In this document: piece by piece, positions 9,056-18,767 of the stretch
Numbering within the stretch: the first letter of the stretch is position 1
Layout of the letters: the number at the start of each line of letters is the position of its first letter
Assembly (NCBI RefSeq): GCF_030066895.1
Contig: NZ_JASJAV010000002.1
Span: 306,820 to 370,819, forward strand
Length of the DNA stretch: 64,000 bases
DNA from: Breoghania sp.
Lineage (GTDB): Bacteria; Pseudomonadota; Alphaproteobacteria; Rhizobiales; Stappiaceae
Reading direction: 5' to 3'
The notes under the pieces: model-generated
The model's input: the letters and a program-made list of their open reading frames with translations, nothing else
The model's database searches: none
What the model was told of the DNA's origin: nothing
Made by a program: the position numbers and the translations under genes

Positions 9056-11974
9056 ATGTTCGCTTTCCGAATGGAGTTTTTGGTGCATCGTCTGTATCTC
9101 GCGCTGATAGCGCTTCTCCTGTTTGGCGTGACCGGCGTGGTAACGCCGGCGCGTGCCGTGGAAGCGATATCGGTGCCGCCGAACGTCAATGCGATCGACC
9201 TGACCCATTCCGTCGAACGTTACGTCAATCACGGTGCGAGCCTGCAGGTTTCCACCGCTCCCGGGGCCGACGGCATCGTCCGGCGCATCGAGGTGACCTC
9301 GCGCGACGGCTCCAATACCGATTGGATCGTCTTCGCGCTCTCCAATCCCTCCGACGAGCAGATCGACCGTCTGCTGATCTCTCCCTTCTACCGGCTGGTT
9401 GGATCGGGTATCGCCTGGCCGGATCTCGGCCGTTCGCGCGTGGCCTCGCTGTCTCCCAGTCAGGGCATCGTGCCGGAACGCATGCCGAGCCCGGAGGCGG
9501 ACGTTTTCCGAATCACGCTCGATCCCGGCGCCGTCATCACCTTTGTTGCCGAGCTGCGCACCCCCAACGTGCCGCAGCTCTATTTGTGGCAGCCGGAGGC
9601 CTACAAGGACAGCGTCAACGCCTACACGCTCTACAAGGGCATCGTGCTGGGCATTTCCGGCCTGCTGGCGCTGTTTCTCACCATCATCGTGGTGATCAAG
9701 GGAACCATCATGTTCCCCGCCACCGCTGCGCTTGCCTGGGTGGTGCTCGGCTATCTGTGCATCGATTTCAGCTTCTGGAACCGCGTCTTCGGGATCGGTG
9801 CAGGGGGGGAACAGGTTTACCGCGCGGGCGGCGAGGTGTTGCTGGCCGCAAGTCTGATCGTCTTTCTCTATGGCTATCTCAATCTCAACCGATGGCACAT
9901 TCACTACAGCCATGTCGCGATCGCGGCTCTGGTGCTTTTGCTCGGGCTTTTCGGCATCGCGATCGCCGATCCGGCGATTGCGGCGGGCATCGCCCGGCTG
10001 TCGCTGGGCGTGATCGGCCTGCTCGGCTTCGGCGTGGTGCTGGTGCTGGCCTTCCAGGGCTACGACCGGGCGATCATGCTGATCCCGACCTGGGTGCTGT
10101 TGCTGACCTGGCTATTCGGTGCAGCGCTGGCAGTGAGCGGCAGCCTCTCCAACAATCTGGTCCAGCCCGCGCTTGACGGCGGCATGGTGCTGATCGTGCT
10201 TCTGATCGACTTCACCGTGATGCAGCACGCTTTTGCCGGCGGGGCGCTGGTGCAGGGTGCCATCGGCGACGTGGAGCGCCGCGCGCTGGCGCTGACAGGC
10301 TCCGGCGACATGATCTGGGACTGGGATGTCGATCGCGACCGCATCCATACCGCGGGCGAGCTTGAGGCGCTGCTGGCGCTGAAGCCCGGCACGCTGGAAG
10401 GCCCGGCGCGCGAATGGCTCGACGTCATCCATCCGCAGGACCGCGACCGCTTCCGCGCGACGCTCGATGCGATCATCGATCAGCGGCGCGGCCGGATTTC
10501 GCAGATCTTTCGGCTCAGGTCGGAGGACGGACATTTCCGCTGGTTCCTGCTGCGCGCGCGCCCACTCCTCGGAGCCGACGGCGAAGTGGTGCGCTGCGTC
10601 GGTACGCTGCACGACGTGACCGAGCAGAAGACCTTCGAGGAACGTCTGCTGCACGATTCCGTCATCGACAATCTGACCGGCTTGCCCAACCGGCAGATCT
10701 TCGTCGACCGCTTCGATGCCGCCATGGTCCGCTATCGGGTGGAAGGCACGGGCCGACCGACGGCGATTGTCCTCGATATCGACGGCTTCAAGCAGGTCAA
10801 TGACAACCAGGGCATTTCGGTCGGCGATTCCATTCTGCTGACCATGGCGCGCCGTCTGGCCCGTCAACTCAAGGCGCAGGATTCGCTGTGCCGTCTGGCG
10901 GGCGACCAGTTCGGCATCGTGCTCCTGTCGGAACAGCAGCCCGACCGGATCGCCGGTTTCGGCGAGGCCTTGCGGCGCACCTTGCGTGCTCCGCTGACAT
11001 TCGGCGAACACGAGATCTATCTGACCGGCTCCATCGGGCTTGCCATCGGCGACGAGGCCAACACCACGGTGGAAGAGGTCGTGTGCGATGCGGAAATCGC
11101 CATGTACCAGGCTAAGATGCTGGGCGGCGATCGGCTCGAGGCCTACCGAGCGACGCTGAAGACCGTGACCGGCGGCCGGGTGGTGCTGGAAAACGATCTG
11201 AAATCGGCCATTGGCAACGGCGAGCTGCGCATTCTCTATCAGCCGATCGTTCGCCTGAACGACCGCACGATCGCCGGGTTCGAGGCTCTGGTGCGTTGGC
11301 AGCATCCCAAACAGGGGTGGCTTGGTCCGCACGAGTTCATTCCGTTGGCCGAAGAGTCCGGCATCATCAACGAACTCGGGCTCTATGTGCTGGAGCGTGC
11401 CGCCCGTCAGCTTGCCTACTGGCAGCAGCAGAGCCAGGAGAACTACCGGCTCTTTACCAGCGTCAACGTCTCCTCGCGCCAGCTCCTGCGCCACGACCTG
11501 ATCAACGACGTGAAGGCGGTGATGGTGCGCACGGCGCTGACGCCGGGCACGTTGAAGCTGGAGGTGACGGAGTCCCTGGTGATGGAGAACCCGGAATTCT
11601 CCGCCAAGGTGCTGGAGCGCCTGCGCTCCTTCGGTGCGGGGCTCTCGCTTGACGATTTCGGCACCGGCTATTCCAGTTTGAGCTACCTGCAGCGGTTCCC
11701 CTTCGACACGATCAAGGTCGACCAGTCCTTCGTGCGCAACGACCACCGGAACCACAACGGTGCGGCCCGTCCGGTGATCCTGCGCTCCATCGTGACGCTC
11801 GCCCACGACCTCGGCATGGATGTTGTCGCGGAAGGGGCGGAGACAGAATCGGATGCGCTGGAGCTTCTGCAGATGGGCTGCGAATACGCGCAGGGCTTCC
11901 TGTACGGCCAGCCCATGCCCGCCGAGGACACAGGCAAGATGCTCGCCAACCAGCTTACGCGCATGCAGGGCTGA
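9056..11974 (+). CDS. Membrane PAS-GGDEF-EAL protein, probable c-di-GMP phosphodiesterase
   Basis: A protein of about 970 residues. A signal anchor (LYLALIALLLFGVTG) precedes a periplasmic sensor region of about 150 residues, then a block of seven or so transmembrane helices (7TMR-DISM-like), a PAS/PAC domain (IWDWDVDRDRIHTAGE to GTLHDVTEQK), a GGDEF domain and an EAL domain. The GGDEF site is degenerate, reading RLAGDQFGIV, while the EAL domain keeps FEALVRWQHP, NVSSRQL, DDFGTGYSSLSYL and VAEGAETE, so phosphodiesterase activity is the likely output. The start is uncertain among ATG 9056, ATG 9071 and GTG 9083; all give the same signal anchor. Confidence 0.92.
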   Translation: MFAFRMEFLVHRLYLALIALLLFGVTGVVTPARAVEAISVPPNVNAIDLTHSVERYVNHGASLQVSTAPGADGIVRRIEVTSRDGSNTDWIVFALSNPSDEQIDRLLISPFYRLVGSGIAWPDLGRSRVASLSPSQGIVPERMPSPEADVFRITLDPGAVITFVAELRTPNVPQLYLWQPEAYKDSVNAYTLYKGIVLGISGLLALFLTIIVVIKGTIMFPATAALAWVVLGYLCIDFSFWNRVFGIGAGGEQVYRAGGEVLLAASLIVFLYGYLNLNRWHIHYSHVAIAALVLLLGLFGIAIADPAIAAGIARLSLGVIGLLGFGVVLVLAFQGYDRAIMLIPTWVLLLTWLFGAALAVSGSLSNNLVQPALDGGMVLIVLLIDFTVMQHAFAGGALVQGAIGDVERRALALTGSGDMIWDWDVDRDRIHTAGELEALLALKPGTLEGPAREWLDVIHPQDRDRFRATLDAIIDQRRGRISQIFRLRSEDGHFRWFLLRARPLLGADGEVVRCVGTLHDVTEQKTFEERLLHDSVIDNLTGLPNRQIFVDRFDAAMVRYRVEGTGRPTAIVLDIDGFKQVNDNQGISVGDSILLTMARRLARQLKAQDSLCRLAGDQFGIVLLSEQQPDRIAGFGEALRRTLRAPLTFGEHEIYLTGSIGLAIGDEANTTVEEVVCDAEIAMYQAKMLGGDRLEAYRATLKTVTGGRVVLENDLKSAIGNGELRILYQPIVRLNDRTIAGFEALVRWQHPKQGWLGPHEFIPLAEESGIINELGLYVLERAARQLAYWQQQSQENYRLFTSVNVSSRQLLRHDLINDVKAVMVRTALTPGTLKLEVTESLVMENPEFSAKVLERLRSFGAGLSLDDFGTGYSSLSYLQRFPFDTIKVDQSFVRNDHRNHNGAARPVILRSIVTLAHDLGMDVVAEGAETESDALELLQMGCEYAQGFLYGQPMPAEDTGKMLANQLTRMQG

Positions 11975-12012
11975 GCCCGCGATCAACGTGTTCGAGATGG
12001 AGCGCGTGGCCC

Positions 12013-12377
12013 ATCCTTCGAGACGGGCCTGACGACCCTTCTCTCTGTCTGGCCCGCAGTTGATGTTGGGCTATTCCAGCTATAATTCCCTCGTCATTGC
12101 CGGCTCCGACCGGCAATCCATGCTGTGCTGTCTCAGTGCGATAAAGGGCTGATATGGATGAAGAAATTGAATTCATTACATGCCGATAGATCACGGAATG
12201 GATCCCGACCCAGATCTCGATCATGGGGCCGGGATGATGCGCGGAGAGTATTGCGAGTAAATCGATACCATTTTCGGGGCAGACACTCAGAATGACGTCG
12301 TGTGTCGATCGTTTCTTGCTATGGAACAATACGATGACGTCATCCTGAGGAGGCGTCGCAGACGCCGTCTCGAAGGA
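12013..12377. repeat. REP-like inverted repeat, copy 2, interrupted by a second element
   Basis: The outer arms match copy 1: ATCCTTCGAGACGGGCCTGA at 12013 and the reverse GTCATCCTGAGGAGG to CCGTCTCGAAGGAT ending at 12377, the latter with a tight GGCGTC-GCA-GACGCC hairpin. About 300 bp lie between them instead of about 50. That interior holds a separate element (12035-12295). This explains the gap of 429 bp between the GGDEF/EAL gene and the lipid kinase; no gene is seen in it. Confidence 0.75.
12035..12295. repeat. MITE-like element with imperfect terminal inverted repeats
   Basis: The left end, TTCTCTCTGTCTGGCCCGCAG and onward, is an imperfect inverted copy of the right end (CGATACCATTTTCGGGGCAG then ACACTCAGAA, to 12292). 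The left 70 bp closely match, in the opposite orientation, 40797-40858 in this window. A further small dyad, TTGCCGG-N6-CCGGCAA, lies at 12098-12117. No coding sequence is inside, so a non-autonomous element or a folded repeat is likely. Confidence 0.6.
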
Positions 12378-12403
12378 TCGACGGCTTGTTCCGTCGCCTT
12401 TTC

Positions 12404-13507
12404 TCAGGGAACCATCATCGTCATCGAGTGCGGACCCGGCTCGATCGTGATCGGCGTCGTGCCGAAGGGGTCGCCGTCGATCTGTGCGGCGGTGAGGTCA
12501 GCCGCGGTGAGCGTGGCGCGGCTGAGCGGGCGCACGATCACATCCCGGCAGCGGTCCATCCGACCTCGCAGAAAGGCAAGGCTCGCCCGGAGCAGCGACG
12601 GCACGCGGTCGTCCGTCAGGGCGACGAGATGAAGTCCCGGCTCGCTCACATTCGCATCCCGGCACACCACGAAAGGTCTGCCGTAATGGGCCACCTTGGT
12701 GATGACGGCGAGCCGACAGACGATCCGCTCCCCCTTCGTCTCCACCACGATATCGCAATGGCGCGGCCTGAACGCCTGACGCAGAGCGGTGATGACATAG
12801 GCGAGCTTGCCGAGCCGTCGCTTCAAAGCGAGCAGTACCGTGTGGACCACGAGAGCATCGAACCCGGCCGATACCATCAGCAAAAAGGGCCGGCCATCGG
12901 CCAGCCCATAATGGAGATTTTTAGTACGCCGCCTAAGGATCATGTCGGCGATCGCATCGGGTTTGGACGGCAAACTCAATTCCTGAGCCAGCACGTTCGC
13001 CGTGCCGCATGGCACAACGGCGAGCGCCGGTGGAGCAAGGATCGACTGGAACCCGGTCAACGCCTTGTTGATGGATCCGTCGCCGCCCGCGATCACCAGA
13101 ACGTCCACGGCAAGCTGGGGGTCGGAACAGATCTCGCCGATCCGGCCCGCATGAGCCGTCAGGCGCAATTCCACCGAACGTCCGGCATTGCTCAGCCGCT
13201 TGGCGATCCGCTGCAATGCCTTGAGGTTGAAACCGCTCGAGGTCGGGTTGGCGAGGATCAGGGCACGCCGGGTTTCCTCCTTCAGATCGCTGTAAGCGGG
13301 GCGGCGGTCTGCGAAGCCGCTCGGCCGCTCGAATCTGCCGCCGGTCGGCGAAGGGGAAACGGGGGTGCCGCCGCTCTTAATGCCGGGGCATCTCCTGAGC
13401 CGTTCGAACGGCCGCGGCGCATCTTGAACGGGGCCATGCCGGTGCGGGCCAGTTCGTCGGCGCGTTCGTTTTCCGGGTGGCCCGCATGGCCCTTCAGCCA
13501 GTGCCAC
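12404..13507 (-). CDS. Diacylglycerol kinase family lipid kinase (YegS-like), start uncertain
   Basis: The catalytic domain begins [15 protein letters not shown], continues with the glycine-rich nucleotide loop [15 protein letters not shown] and the conserved [12 protein letters not shown], and ends with a beta-sandwich region ([18 protein letters not shown]). Such enzymes phosphorylate diacylglycerol or related lipids at the inner membrane. The frame is open to 13507 but the first 75 or so residues overlap rnhA and look unlike any family member. No good in-frame start lies between; ATG CCC CGG CAT at 13395 would enter the frame only if one T is removed. The true N-terminus is probably near residue 40-75 of the open frame. 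Confidence 0.8.
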   Translation of the reverse strand: MALAEGPCGPPGKRTRRRTGPHRHGPVQDAPRPFERLRRCPGIKSGGTPVSPSPTGGRFERPSGFADRRPAYSDLKEETRRALILANPTSSGFNLKALQRIAKRLSNAGRSVELRLTAHAGRIGEICSDPQLAVDVLVIAGGDGSINKALTGFQSILAPPALAVVPCGTANVLAQELSLPSKPDAIADMILRRRTKNLHYGLADGRPFLLMVSAGFDALVVHTVLLALKRRLGKLAYVITALRQAFRPRHCDIVVETKGERIVCRLAVITKVAHYGRPFVVCRDANVSEPGLHLVALTDDRVPSLLRASLAFLRGRMDRCRDVIVRPLSRATLTAADLTAAQIDGDPFGTTPITIEPGPHSMTMMVP

Positions 13508-13857
13508 TCCACGTCATGCCGCCGCCGCGCCTCGTCCAGCGCCTGCCACAGCTCCGCGTTCTTCACCGGCTTCTTGGCGGCCGTCTTCCAGCCGTTCTTC
13601 TTCCAGCCGAACATCCACTTGCTGATGCCGTCGCGCACATAGACGGAATCGGTGAAGAAATCGACGGTACAGGAGCGCTTCAGCGCATTGAGCGCCTCGA
13701 TCGCCGCCATCAATTCCATGCGGTTGTTGGTGGTGTTGGCTTCCCCGCCCTTGAGCTCGCGCTCATGCTTGCCGAAGCGCAGCACCGCGCCCCACCCGCC
13801 GGGGCCCGGATTGCCCGAACACGCCCCGTCCGTATAGATCTGCACCCGATCGCTCAT
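13282..13857 (-). CDS. rnhA: Ribonuclease HI
   Basis: RNase HI cleaves the RNA strand of RNA/DNA hybrids. The catalytic acidic residues are D10 ([17 protein letters not shown]), E48 ([13 protein letters not shown]), D70 (FFTDSVYV) and D134 ([10 protein letters not shown]), with the loop His in [11 protein letters not shown]. The core ends near residue 148 (GMAPFKM), where most homologues stop; here about 43 further low-complexity Ala/Pro-rich residues run into the next gene's frame, so the true stop may be masked by a lost or gained base near 13390. The start overlaps the thrB stop by four bases (ATGA), showing tight coupling in the ispH-thrB-rnhA operon. Confidence 0.93.
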   Translation of the reverse strand: MSDRVQIYTDGACSGNPGPGGWGAVLRFGKHERELKGGEANTTNNRMELMAAIEALNALKRSCTVDFFTDSVYVRDGISKWMFGWKKNGWKTAAKKPVKNAELWQALDEARRRHDVEWHWLKGHAGHPENERADELARTGMAPFKMRRGRSNGSGDAPALRAAAPPFPLRRPAADSSGRAASQTAAPLTAI

Positions 13858-14834
13858 GAAGCAATATCCACGGAGCCGAGACCGTAGTCGCTGGCGTTGG
13901 TGACATCTCTGTGGAAGCGGAGTTTCTTTATGTATTCCATCGGATCTTTCGGGGTGACCAGAGCACCTTTGGGCACGGTCAGCCAGTCATAGAGACGGGT
14001 GAGCAGGAACCGCAGCGCCGCACCCCGCGCCAGAAGCGGCAGGGTATGGAACTCCGCCTCCGTGAAGGGGCGAACGCTCGAATAGCCCTTCAGAAGCGCG
14101 CGAGCCTTTGTGACGTTGAAGGATTCGTCCGGCTCGAAGCACCACGCATTCAGGCAGATCGCCACGTCATAGGCGAAATAGTCGGTGCAGGCGAAATAGA
14201 AGTCGATGATACCCGACAATTCGTCGCCCAGAAAGAACACGTTGTCGGTGAAGAGATCGGCATGGATCTCGCCGGAGGGCCGATCCTTGGGCCAGTTTTC
14301 CTCCAGCATCGACAGTTCGTGTTCGATCTCGCTTGTAAGACCGTGGCAAACCGTGTCGGCGCGATCGCGCGACAGTTCGAACAGCGGTCGCCAGCCATCG
14401 ATGCTCAGCGCGTTCTTGCGGTGCATGGAGAAGTTCGCACCGGCCAGATGCATCTCCGCCATCGCCTTGCCGAGTTCCTGGCAATGGGTGGCTTTCGCCC
14501 GGCGGATCGACATCCCGTTCAGGAAGGTGTAGATCGCCGCCGGCTTTCCCGCCAGCGTGCCGAGCGTCTCACTGTCGAGATTGGCGATCGGCGTCGGGCA
14601 GGAGATGTCCGCGGCTGCCAGATGTTCCATCAGGCCGATGAAATAGGGCAGCTCGGCCGGGTTCACGCGCTTTTCGTAGAGCGTGAGGATGTAGTAACCG
14701 GCTTCCGTGTGGAGCAGGAAGTTGGAATTCTCCACGCCTTCGGCAATGCCTTTGAAGGCGAGAACGGAACCGATGTCGTAATGGGAGATGAAAGCGGCTA
14801 GCGCTTCGTCGGGAACGTCCGTATATACGGCCAT
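13854..14834 (-). CDS. thrB: Homoserine kinase (choline-kinase-fold type)
   Basis: A 326-residue enzyme that phosphorylates homoserine with ATP to supply threonine synthase. It belongs to the aminoglycoside/choline kinase fold rather than the GHMP family, as in most alphaproteobacteria. The phosphotransferase motif is [14 protein letters not shown] (the equivalent of HGDLxxxN), followed by the metal-binding [19 protein letters not shown], equivalent to the DFG-like segment. The N-terminal pattern [13 protein letters not shown] and TLYEKRV carry the phosphate loop and the ATP lysine. It lies between ispH (10 bp upstream) and rnhA (4 bp overlap). The enzyme completes the threonine branch with thrC in this window. 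Confidence 0.95.
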   Translation of the reverse strand: MAVYTDVPDEALAAFISHYDIGSVLAFKGIAEGVENSNFLLHTEAGYYILTLYEKRVNPAELPYFIGLMEHLAAADISCPTPIANLDSETLGTLAGKPAAIYTFLNGMSIRRAKATHCQELGKAMAEMHLAGANFSMHRKNALSIDGWRPLFELSRDRADTVCHGLTSEIEHELSMLEENWPKDRPSGEIHADLFTDNVFFLGDELSGIIDFYFACTDYFAYDVAICLNAWCFEPDESFNVTKARALLKGYSSVRPFTEAEFHTLPLLARGAALRFLLTRLYDWLTVPKGALVTPKDPMEYIKKLRFHRDVTNASDYGLGSVDIAS

Positions 14835-14843
14835 GAATCTATG

Positions 14844-15818
14844 TCACTCGGCGGCGGCGATCCGGAGTTCGCGGGGCAGGTTGAAGGCGATCGTTTCCTC
14901 CGCCGTGCGCACCGTTTCCACGGTGACGTCGAAGCGGGCGGCGAAGGCCTCGATGATTTCCTCCACCAGCACCTCCGGCGCCGATGCTCCGGCGGTGACG
15001 GCAAGTGTCGATATGCCGGAAAAGGTCGTCCAGTCAATGTCCTCGGCGCATTGGAGGAGAACGGAATGAGGGCAGCCCGCCCGTTCCGCCACTTCGCGCA
15101 GGCGCTGCGAGTTGGAGGAATTCGGCGCGCCGACCACAATCATCGCATCGGCCCGCGGTGCGACCTCCTTCACCGCCTCCTGGCGGTTGGTCGTGGCGTA
15201 GCAGATATCGTCCTTGTGCGGGGCGACGATATCGGGAAAGTGCTCGCGCAAGGTGGCGACGACGGCGCTGGTGTCGTCGACCGACAGCGTCGTCTGGGTG
15301 ATCCAGGCGAGATTGTCCGGATCTCTGGGCTGGGAGGCGCGCGCATCCGCCTCCGTCTCGATCAGGGAGACGATGCCTTCGGGCAACTGCCCCATCGTGC
15401 CGATCACCTCCGGATGTCCGGCATGGCCAATCAGCACGATATCGCGCCCGCGCTTGTGATGGATCTGCGCTTCCTTGTGCACCTTGGAGACGAGTGGGCA
15501 GGTCGCATCGAGAAAGAACATGTTGCGCGCAGTCGCATCGGCGGGAACCGATTTCGGCACCCCGTGCGCGGAGAAGATCACCGGCCGGTCGCCCGCCGGA
15601 ATCTCGTCCAGTTCCTCCACGAAGACCACGCCCTTGGCGCGCAGGCCTTCCACCACGAACTTGTTGTGCACGATTTCGTGGCGCACGTAGACCGGCGGGC
15701 CGTATTTTTCCAGCGCTAGTTCTACGATCTGAATCGCCCTGTCGACGCCCGCGCAAAAACCGCGCGGAGCGCACAGCAGCACCGTCAATTTCGGCTTTGC
15801 AGTGCTTTCATCGGCCAT
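14844..15818 (-). CDS. ispH: 4-hydroxy-3-methylbut-2-enyl diphosphate reductase
   Basis: A 324-residue iron-sulfur enzyme for the last step of the MEP isoprenoid pathway, producing isopentenyl and dimethylallyl diphosphate from HMBPP. The three cluster cysteines can be placed in [12 protein letters not shown] (C16), [13 protein letters not shown] and [11 protein letters not shown]. Other family blocks are [23 protein letters not shown] and [11 protein letters not shown]. It is the first gene of the ispH-thrB-rnhA run, a linkage typical of this order, where it often sits near the cytochrome oxidase genes. The length is normal and the frame is intact. Confidence 0.97.
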   Translation of the reverse strand: MADESTAKPKLTVLLCAPRGFCAGVDRAIQIVELALEKYGPPVYVRHEIVHNKFVVEGLRAKGVVFVEELDEIPAGDRPVIFSAHGVPKSVPADATARNMFFLDATCPLVSKVHKEAQIHHKRGRDIVLIGHAGHPEVIGTMGQLPEGIVSLIETEADARASQPRDPDNLAWITQTTLSVDDTSAVVATLREHFPDIVAPHKDDICYATTNRQEAVKEVAPRADAMIVVGAPNSSNSQRLREVAERAGCPHSVLLQCAEDIDWTTFSGISTLAVTAGASAPEVLVEEIIEAFAARFDVTVETVRTAEETIAFNLPRELRIAAAE

Positions 15819-16045
15819 CGGGTGTTCCTTGTGCGTTTCTGAAAGGCAATAGAGGAATGTGACCGTTACATGTCAAGAGTTGGGAAAAACTCAAGCCCTC
15901 TCGATTGCCTGTCTCCGTGCTTCCGTTCCCATATTGCCTGACTGTCGCCAAACTCGCGATGCCCTGATATAGAGGCAAGCTTGTACGGACGGAACCGACG
16001 GTTCGGCGTCCGGTTTGCGTCATGGTTCATTCGACGGGTGGTACG

Positions 16046-16672
16046 ATGCGGTTGAGGATCTCGGGACGGTTTCTGGCAGCGCTGACGGGCGTGCTTTGTG
16101 TGGCTTCGCTGGCCGGATGCGGCAGCATCTCCAAGCTCACCGGAGGGTCGCAAGATTCTGCCCCCAGCAGCAGTCGCAGCGGCGACGACAGCTTCACCAA
16201 GACTTTCCTGTCCGGCGGCGGAACGACCGGGCCGGATGTCGATCCCTCCATCTTCGCCTCTCAGGTCGCCTGCCCGCCCATCGAAGTGCGCGCCGATACC
16301 TACCTGCTGGCCGTCTATGAGCGCGGCAAGGAAGATGATCCCCAGGCGCTGAAGTACCAGGGCTCGATCCGCAAATATGCGCGTGAATGCGATCGCCTGC
16401 CCAACGGCGAACTGGCGATCAAGGTCGGCGTTTCCGGCCGCGTCGTCGCCGGACCGGTTCCCACCAAGGGCCCCGTGGTCCTGCCCGTTCGCATTGCCGT
16501 GACTGGCGCTGACAACAAGGTTCTGGTCTCCCAGCTTGTTCTCATCGAGGTTGGACTGGCGGAATCCGACGGTTCGGTCGGTTGGGCGCGCGTCGTGGAT
16601 GACATCCGCGTGCCAGCGGAAGGCGCGAGCAGGGTCTATGTCGGTTTCGACAATAAATCTTCAAAGCGTTGA
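16046..16672 (+). CDS. Predicted outer-membrane-type lipoprotein, function unknown
   Basis: A 208-residue protein with a lipoprotein signal: basic MRLRISGRF, hydrophobic LAALTGVLCVA, then the lipobox SLAGC with Cys near residue 25. The following stretch is Ser/Gly/Thr-rich and probably a flexible linker, and the rest is a beta-rich domain with CPPIEVRADTYLLAVYERG and a second Cys in RKYARECDRLP. Proteins like this are common in Hyphomicrobiales and are annotated only as hypothetical lipoproteins. An upstream ATG at 16022 would add eight polar residues and spoil the signal, so 16046 is favoured. It is upstream of the glycine cleavage operon but separated from it by the riboswitch. Confidence 0.8.
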   Translation: MRLRISGRFLAALTGVLCVASLAGCGSISKLTGGSQDSAPSSSRSGDDSFTKTFLSGGGTTGPDVDPSIFASQVACPPIEVRADTYLLAVYERGKEDDPQALKYQGSIRKYARECDRLPNGELAIKVGVSGRVVAGPVPTKGPVVLPVRIAVTGADNKVLVSQLVLIEVGLAESDGSVGWARVVDDIRVPAEGASRVYVGFDNKSSKR

Positions 16673-16807
16673 TAGTCAACGATAAAAGTTTGAAATTGCG
16701 GGAATTGCCGACGAAAGGGCAAGGTGTCGGCAATTGACTCCCGCCTCAGGCCTCTGGATTATGCCTGCCGCCGACGGCAGGTCGCGAGTCGGCGCCGATG
16801 GAAATGG

Positions 16808-17006
16808 CCAAGCGGGAGAGATCGGAATTATTCTCCGGCGCCGAAGGAGCAACCGCCCCGGAAACTCTCAGGCAAAAGGACCGCAGGGCAAGCGACACTC
16901 TGGAAAGCGGCCGCGCAGGATGCGTGACGGCTCACCGAAGGAAGTAACCGGCACCCGCCATAGGGGCGGACCGGGAAATCTCTCAGGTACTCGGACAGAG
17001 GGGGCG
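16808..17006 (+). promoter_or_regulatory. Tandem glycine riboswitch
   Basis: Two glycine aptamers in a row. The first has GGGAGAGATCGG, GCCGAAGGAGCAA, GAAACTCTCAGGCAAAAGGA and CACTCTGGAAAG; the second has ACCGAAGGAAGTAACCGGC and AAATCTCTCAGGTACTCGGA followed by CAGAGGGGGC. These blocks match the conserved cores of the glycine riboswitch class, in which both aptamers bind glycine and switch on the downstream genes. It ends about 50 bp before gcvT. No clear intrinsic terminator lies in that gap, so control of translation start is possible. Confidence 0.95.
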
Positions 17007-17057
17007 CGAGTGGATTTTTCCATATCGCCCCCGTGACTCTGGACCGAAGGTGAGCTT

Positions 17058-18203
17058 ATGGCCGATCCCGCCGCGAGCGAAACGCTGCTTCAAACGCCGC
17101 TGTATGATCTTCATGTGGGGCTTGGCGCCCGTATGGTGCCCTTTGCCTGCTACGACATGCCGGTGCAATTCGAAGGCATCATCGCCGAACATACCTGGAC
17201 GCGTGAAAACGCCGGTCTGTTCGACGTTTCCCACATGGGTCAGGCCTTCCTCATCGGCCCCGATCACGAGACCATCGCGAAAGCGCTGCAGGCGATCGTG
17301 CCCTCCGCCATCACCACGCTGAAGCCGGGCCGCGTCCGTTACACGGTGCTGCTGAATGGCGAAGGCGGCATCGACGACGACCTGATGGTCACCCGGCCCG
17401 CGGAAGAGGGGACGGACGGCCGTCTGTTCCTCGTCGTCAACGCCGCGCGCAAGGATGTCGATTTCCCGATGATCGCGGCCGCGATGCCCGAGGGCGTGCG
17501 GCTGGAAATCCTGGACGATCGCGCGCTGATCGCGTTGCAGGGTCCGAAGGCGGCGGAAATGCTGGTCAAGCACGTGCCGGGTGTCGACGAGATGGCTTTC
17601 ATGTCCTCCATGGATGCGGCCTTCGACGGTCTCGACGTCAAGGTTTCTCGCTCCGGCTACACGGGCGAGGACGGCTACGAGATCTCGGTTGCCGCCGGTA
17701 CTTCTGAAGCCGTGGCCCGCGCGCTTCTCTCCCATGACGAGGTCAAGCCGATCGGTCTTGGCGCCCGTGACAGCCTGCGCCTGGAAGCGGGCCTGTGCCT
17801 CTACGGTCACGACATCGACGAGACGACCTCTCCGGTGGAAGGCGACATCACCTTCGTGATGCAGAAAAGCCGTCGCGAGGCGACCGATTTTCCCGGTGCG
17901 GCCCGCATCATGAAGGAATTCAACGAAGGCGCGTCGAAAAAGCGTGTCGGCTTCCGTCTGGAAGGCCGTGCTCCGGCGCGCGAAGGCGCGGACGTGCTTT
18001 CTGAAGACGGCACGAAGATCGGCCACCTCACGTCTGGCGGCTTTGCCCCGAGCGTCGGCGCCCCGATCGCCATGGGCTATGTCGATGCCGCTCACGCGGA
18101 AGTAGGCACGCCCGTGAAGATCGTCGTGCGTGGGCGTGAACTGGCGGCATCGGTTGCCGCCATGCCTTTTGTCGAACAGCGTTACTACCGCAAACCCGCC
18201 TGA
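17058..18203 (+). CDS. gcvT: Glycine cleavage system T protein, aminomethyltransferase
   Basis: A 381-residue enzyme that moves the aminomethyl carbon from the lipoyl arm of GcvH to tetrahydrofolate and releases ammonia. The folate-binding N-terminal half contains [12 protein letters not shown] and the central [15 protein letters not shown], with the conserved [19 protein letters not shown]. It is the first gene after the glycine riboswitch and is followed after 28 bp by gcvH, then gcvPA and gcvPB. The four genes form one transcript ending at the hairpin at 21742-21783. GTG-less start ATG 17058 follows AAGGTGAGCTT. The lipoamide dehydrogenase partner is not in this window. Confidence 0.96.
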   Translation: MADPAASETLLQTPLYDLHVGLGARMVPFACYDMPVQFEGIIAEHTWTRENAGLFDVSHMGQAFLIGPDHETIAKALQAIVPSAITTLKPGRVRYTVLLNGEGGIDDDLMVTRPAEEGTDGRLFLVVNAARKDVDFPMIAAAMPEGVRLEILDDRALIALQGPKAAEMLVKHVPGVDEMAFMSSMDAAFDGLDVKVSRSGYTGEDGYEISVAAGTSEAVARALLSHDEVKPIGLGARDSLRLEAGLCLYGHDIDETTSPVEGDITFVMQKSRREATDFPGAARIMKEFNEGASKKRVGFRLEGRAPAREGADVLSEDGTKIGHLTSGGFAPSVGAPIAMGYVDAAHAEVGTPVKIVVRGRELAASVAAMPFVEQRYYRKPA

Positions 18204-18231
18204 GAACGGCACCTCCCAGGGAGAGAAGAAA

Positions 18232-18603
18232 ATGACTACCTACTATTCCAAGGATCACGAATGGGTCGCCGTTGAAGGCGATACCGCCACTATCGGCATC
18301 ACGGACTACGCCCAGAGCCAGCTCGGCGACGTCGTCTTCCTCGAGCTGCCGGACGTCGGCAAGACGCTCGCCAAGGGCGACGAAGCGGCCGTAGTGGAAT
18401 CGGTCAAGGCCGCTTCCGAGGTCTATGCGGCGATTTCCGGCGATGTCAGCGAAGCCAACGACGCGCTGGCCGACGAGCCCGCGAAGGTCAACGAGGACCC
18501 GGAAGGGGCTGCGTGGTTCATCAAGATGACCATCGCCAACAAGAGCGAGCTTGACGAACTGATGGACGAGGTCGCCTACAAGGCGTTTCTGGAAACGCTG
18601 TAA
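18232..18603 (+). CDS. gcvH: Glycine cleavage system H protein
   Basis: A 123-residue lipoyl carrier that shuttles the aminomethyl group between the P, T and L proteins. The lipoylation lysine is K59 in [12 protein letters not shown], the invariant family site. The N-terminus [20 protein letters not shown] and the C-terminal [19 protein letters not shown] are also standard. The start ATG at 18232 follows GGGAGAGAAGAAA at good spacing, 28 bp after gcvT. The length equals the usual 120-130 residues. Lipoylation requires LipA/LipB, not present here. Confidence 0.96.
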   Translation: MTTYYSKDHEWVAVEGDTATIGITDYAQSQLGDVVFLELPDVGKTLAKGDEAAVVESVKAASEVYAAISGDVSEANDALADEPAKVNEDPEGAAWFIKMTIANKSELDELMDEVAYKAFLETL

Positions 18604-18767
18604 GGCGCGTCCTTTCCGCGCGCCTTGCCCGATCAATTCACGGATGCGCTTCGCCCGTCAGGGGGGCGTCGGTGCATCCGGGATTCCCGGGCCGACACGG
18701 ATGAAGGCGGTAAACGGCGGGCGTGCCGCGCATTGCACCGCGCCCAACAGAAAACGGATATTATTCT

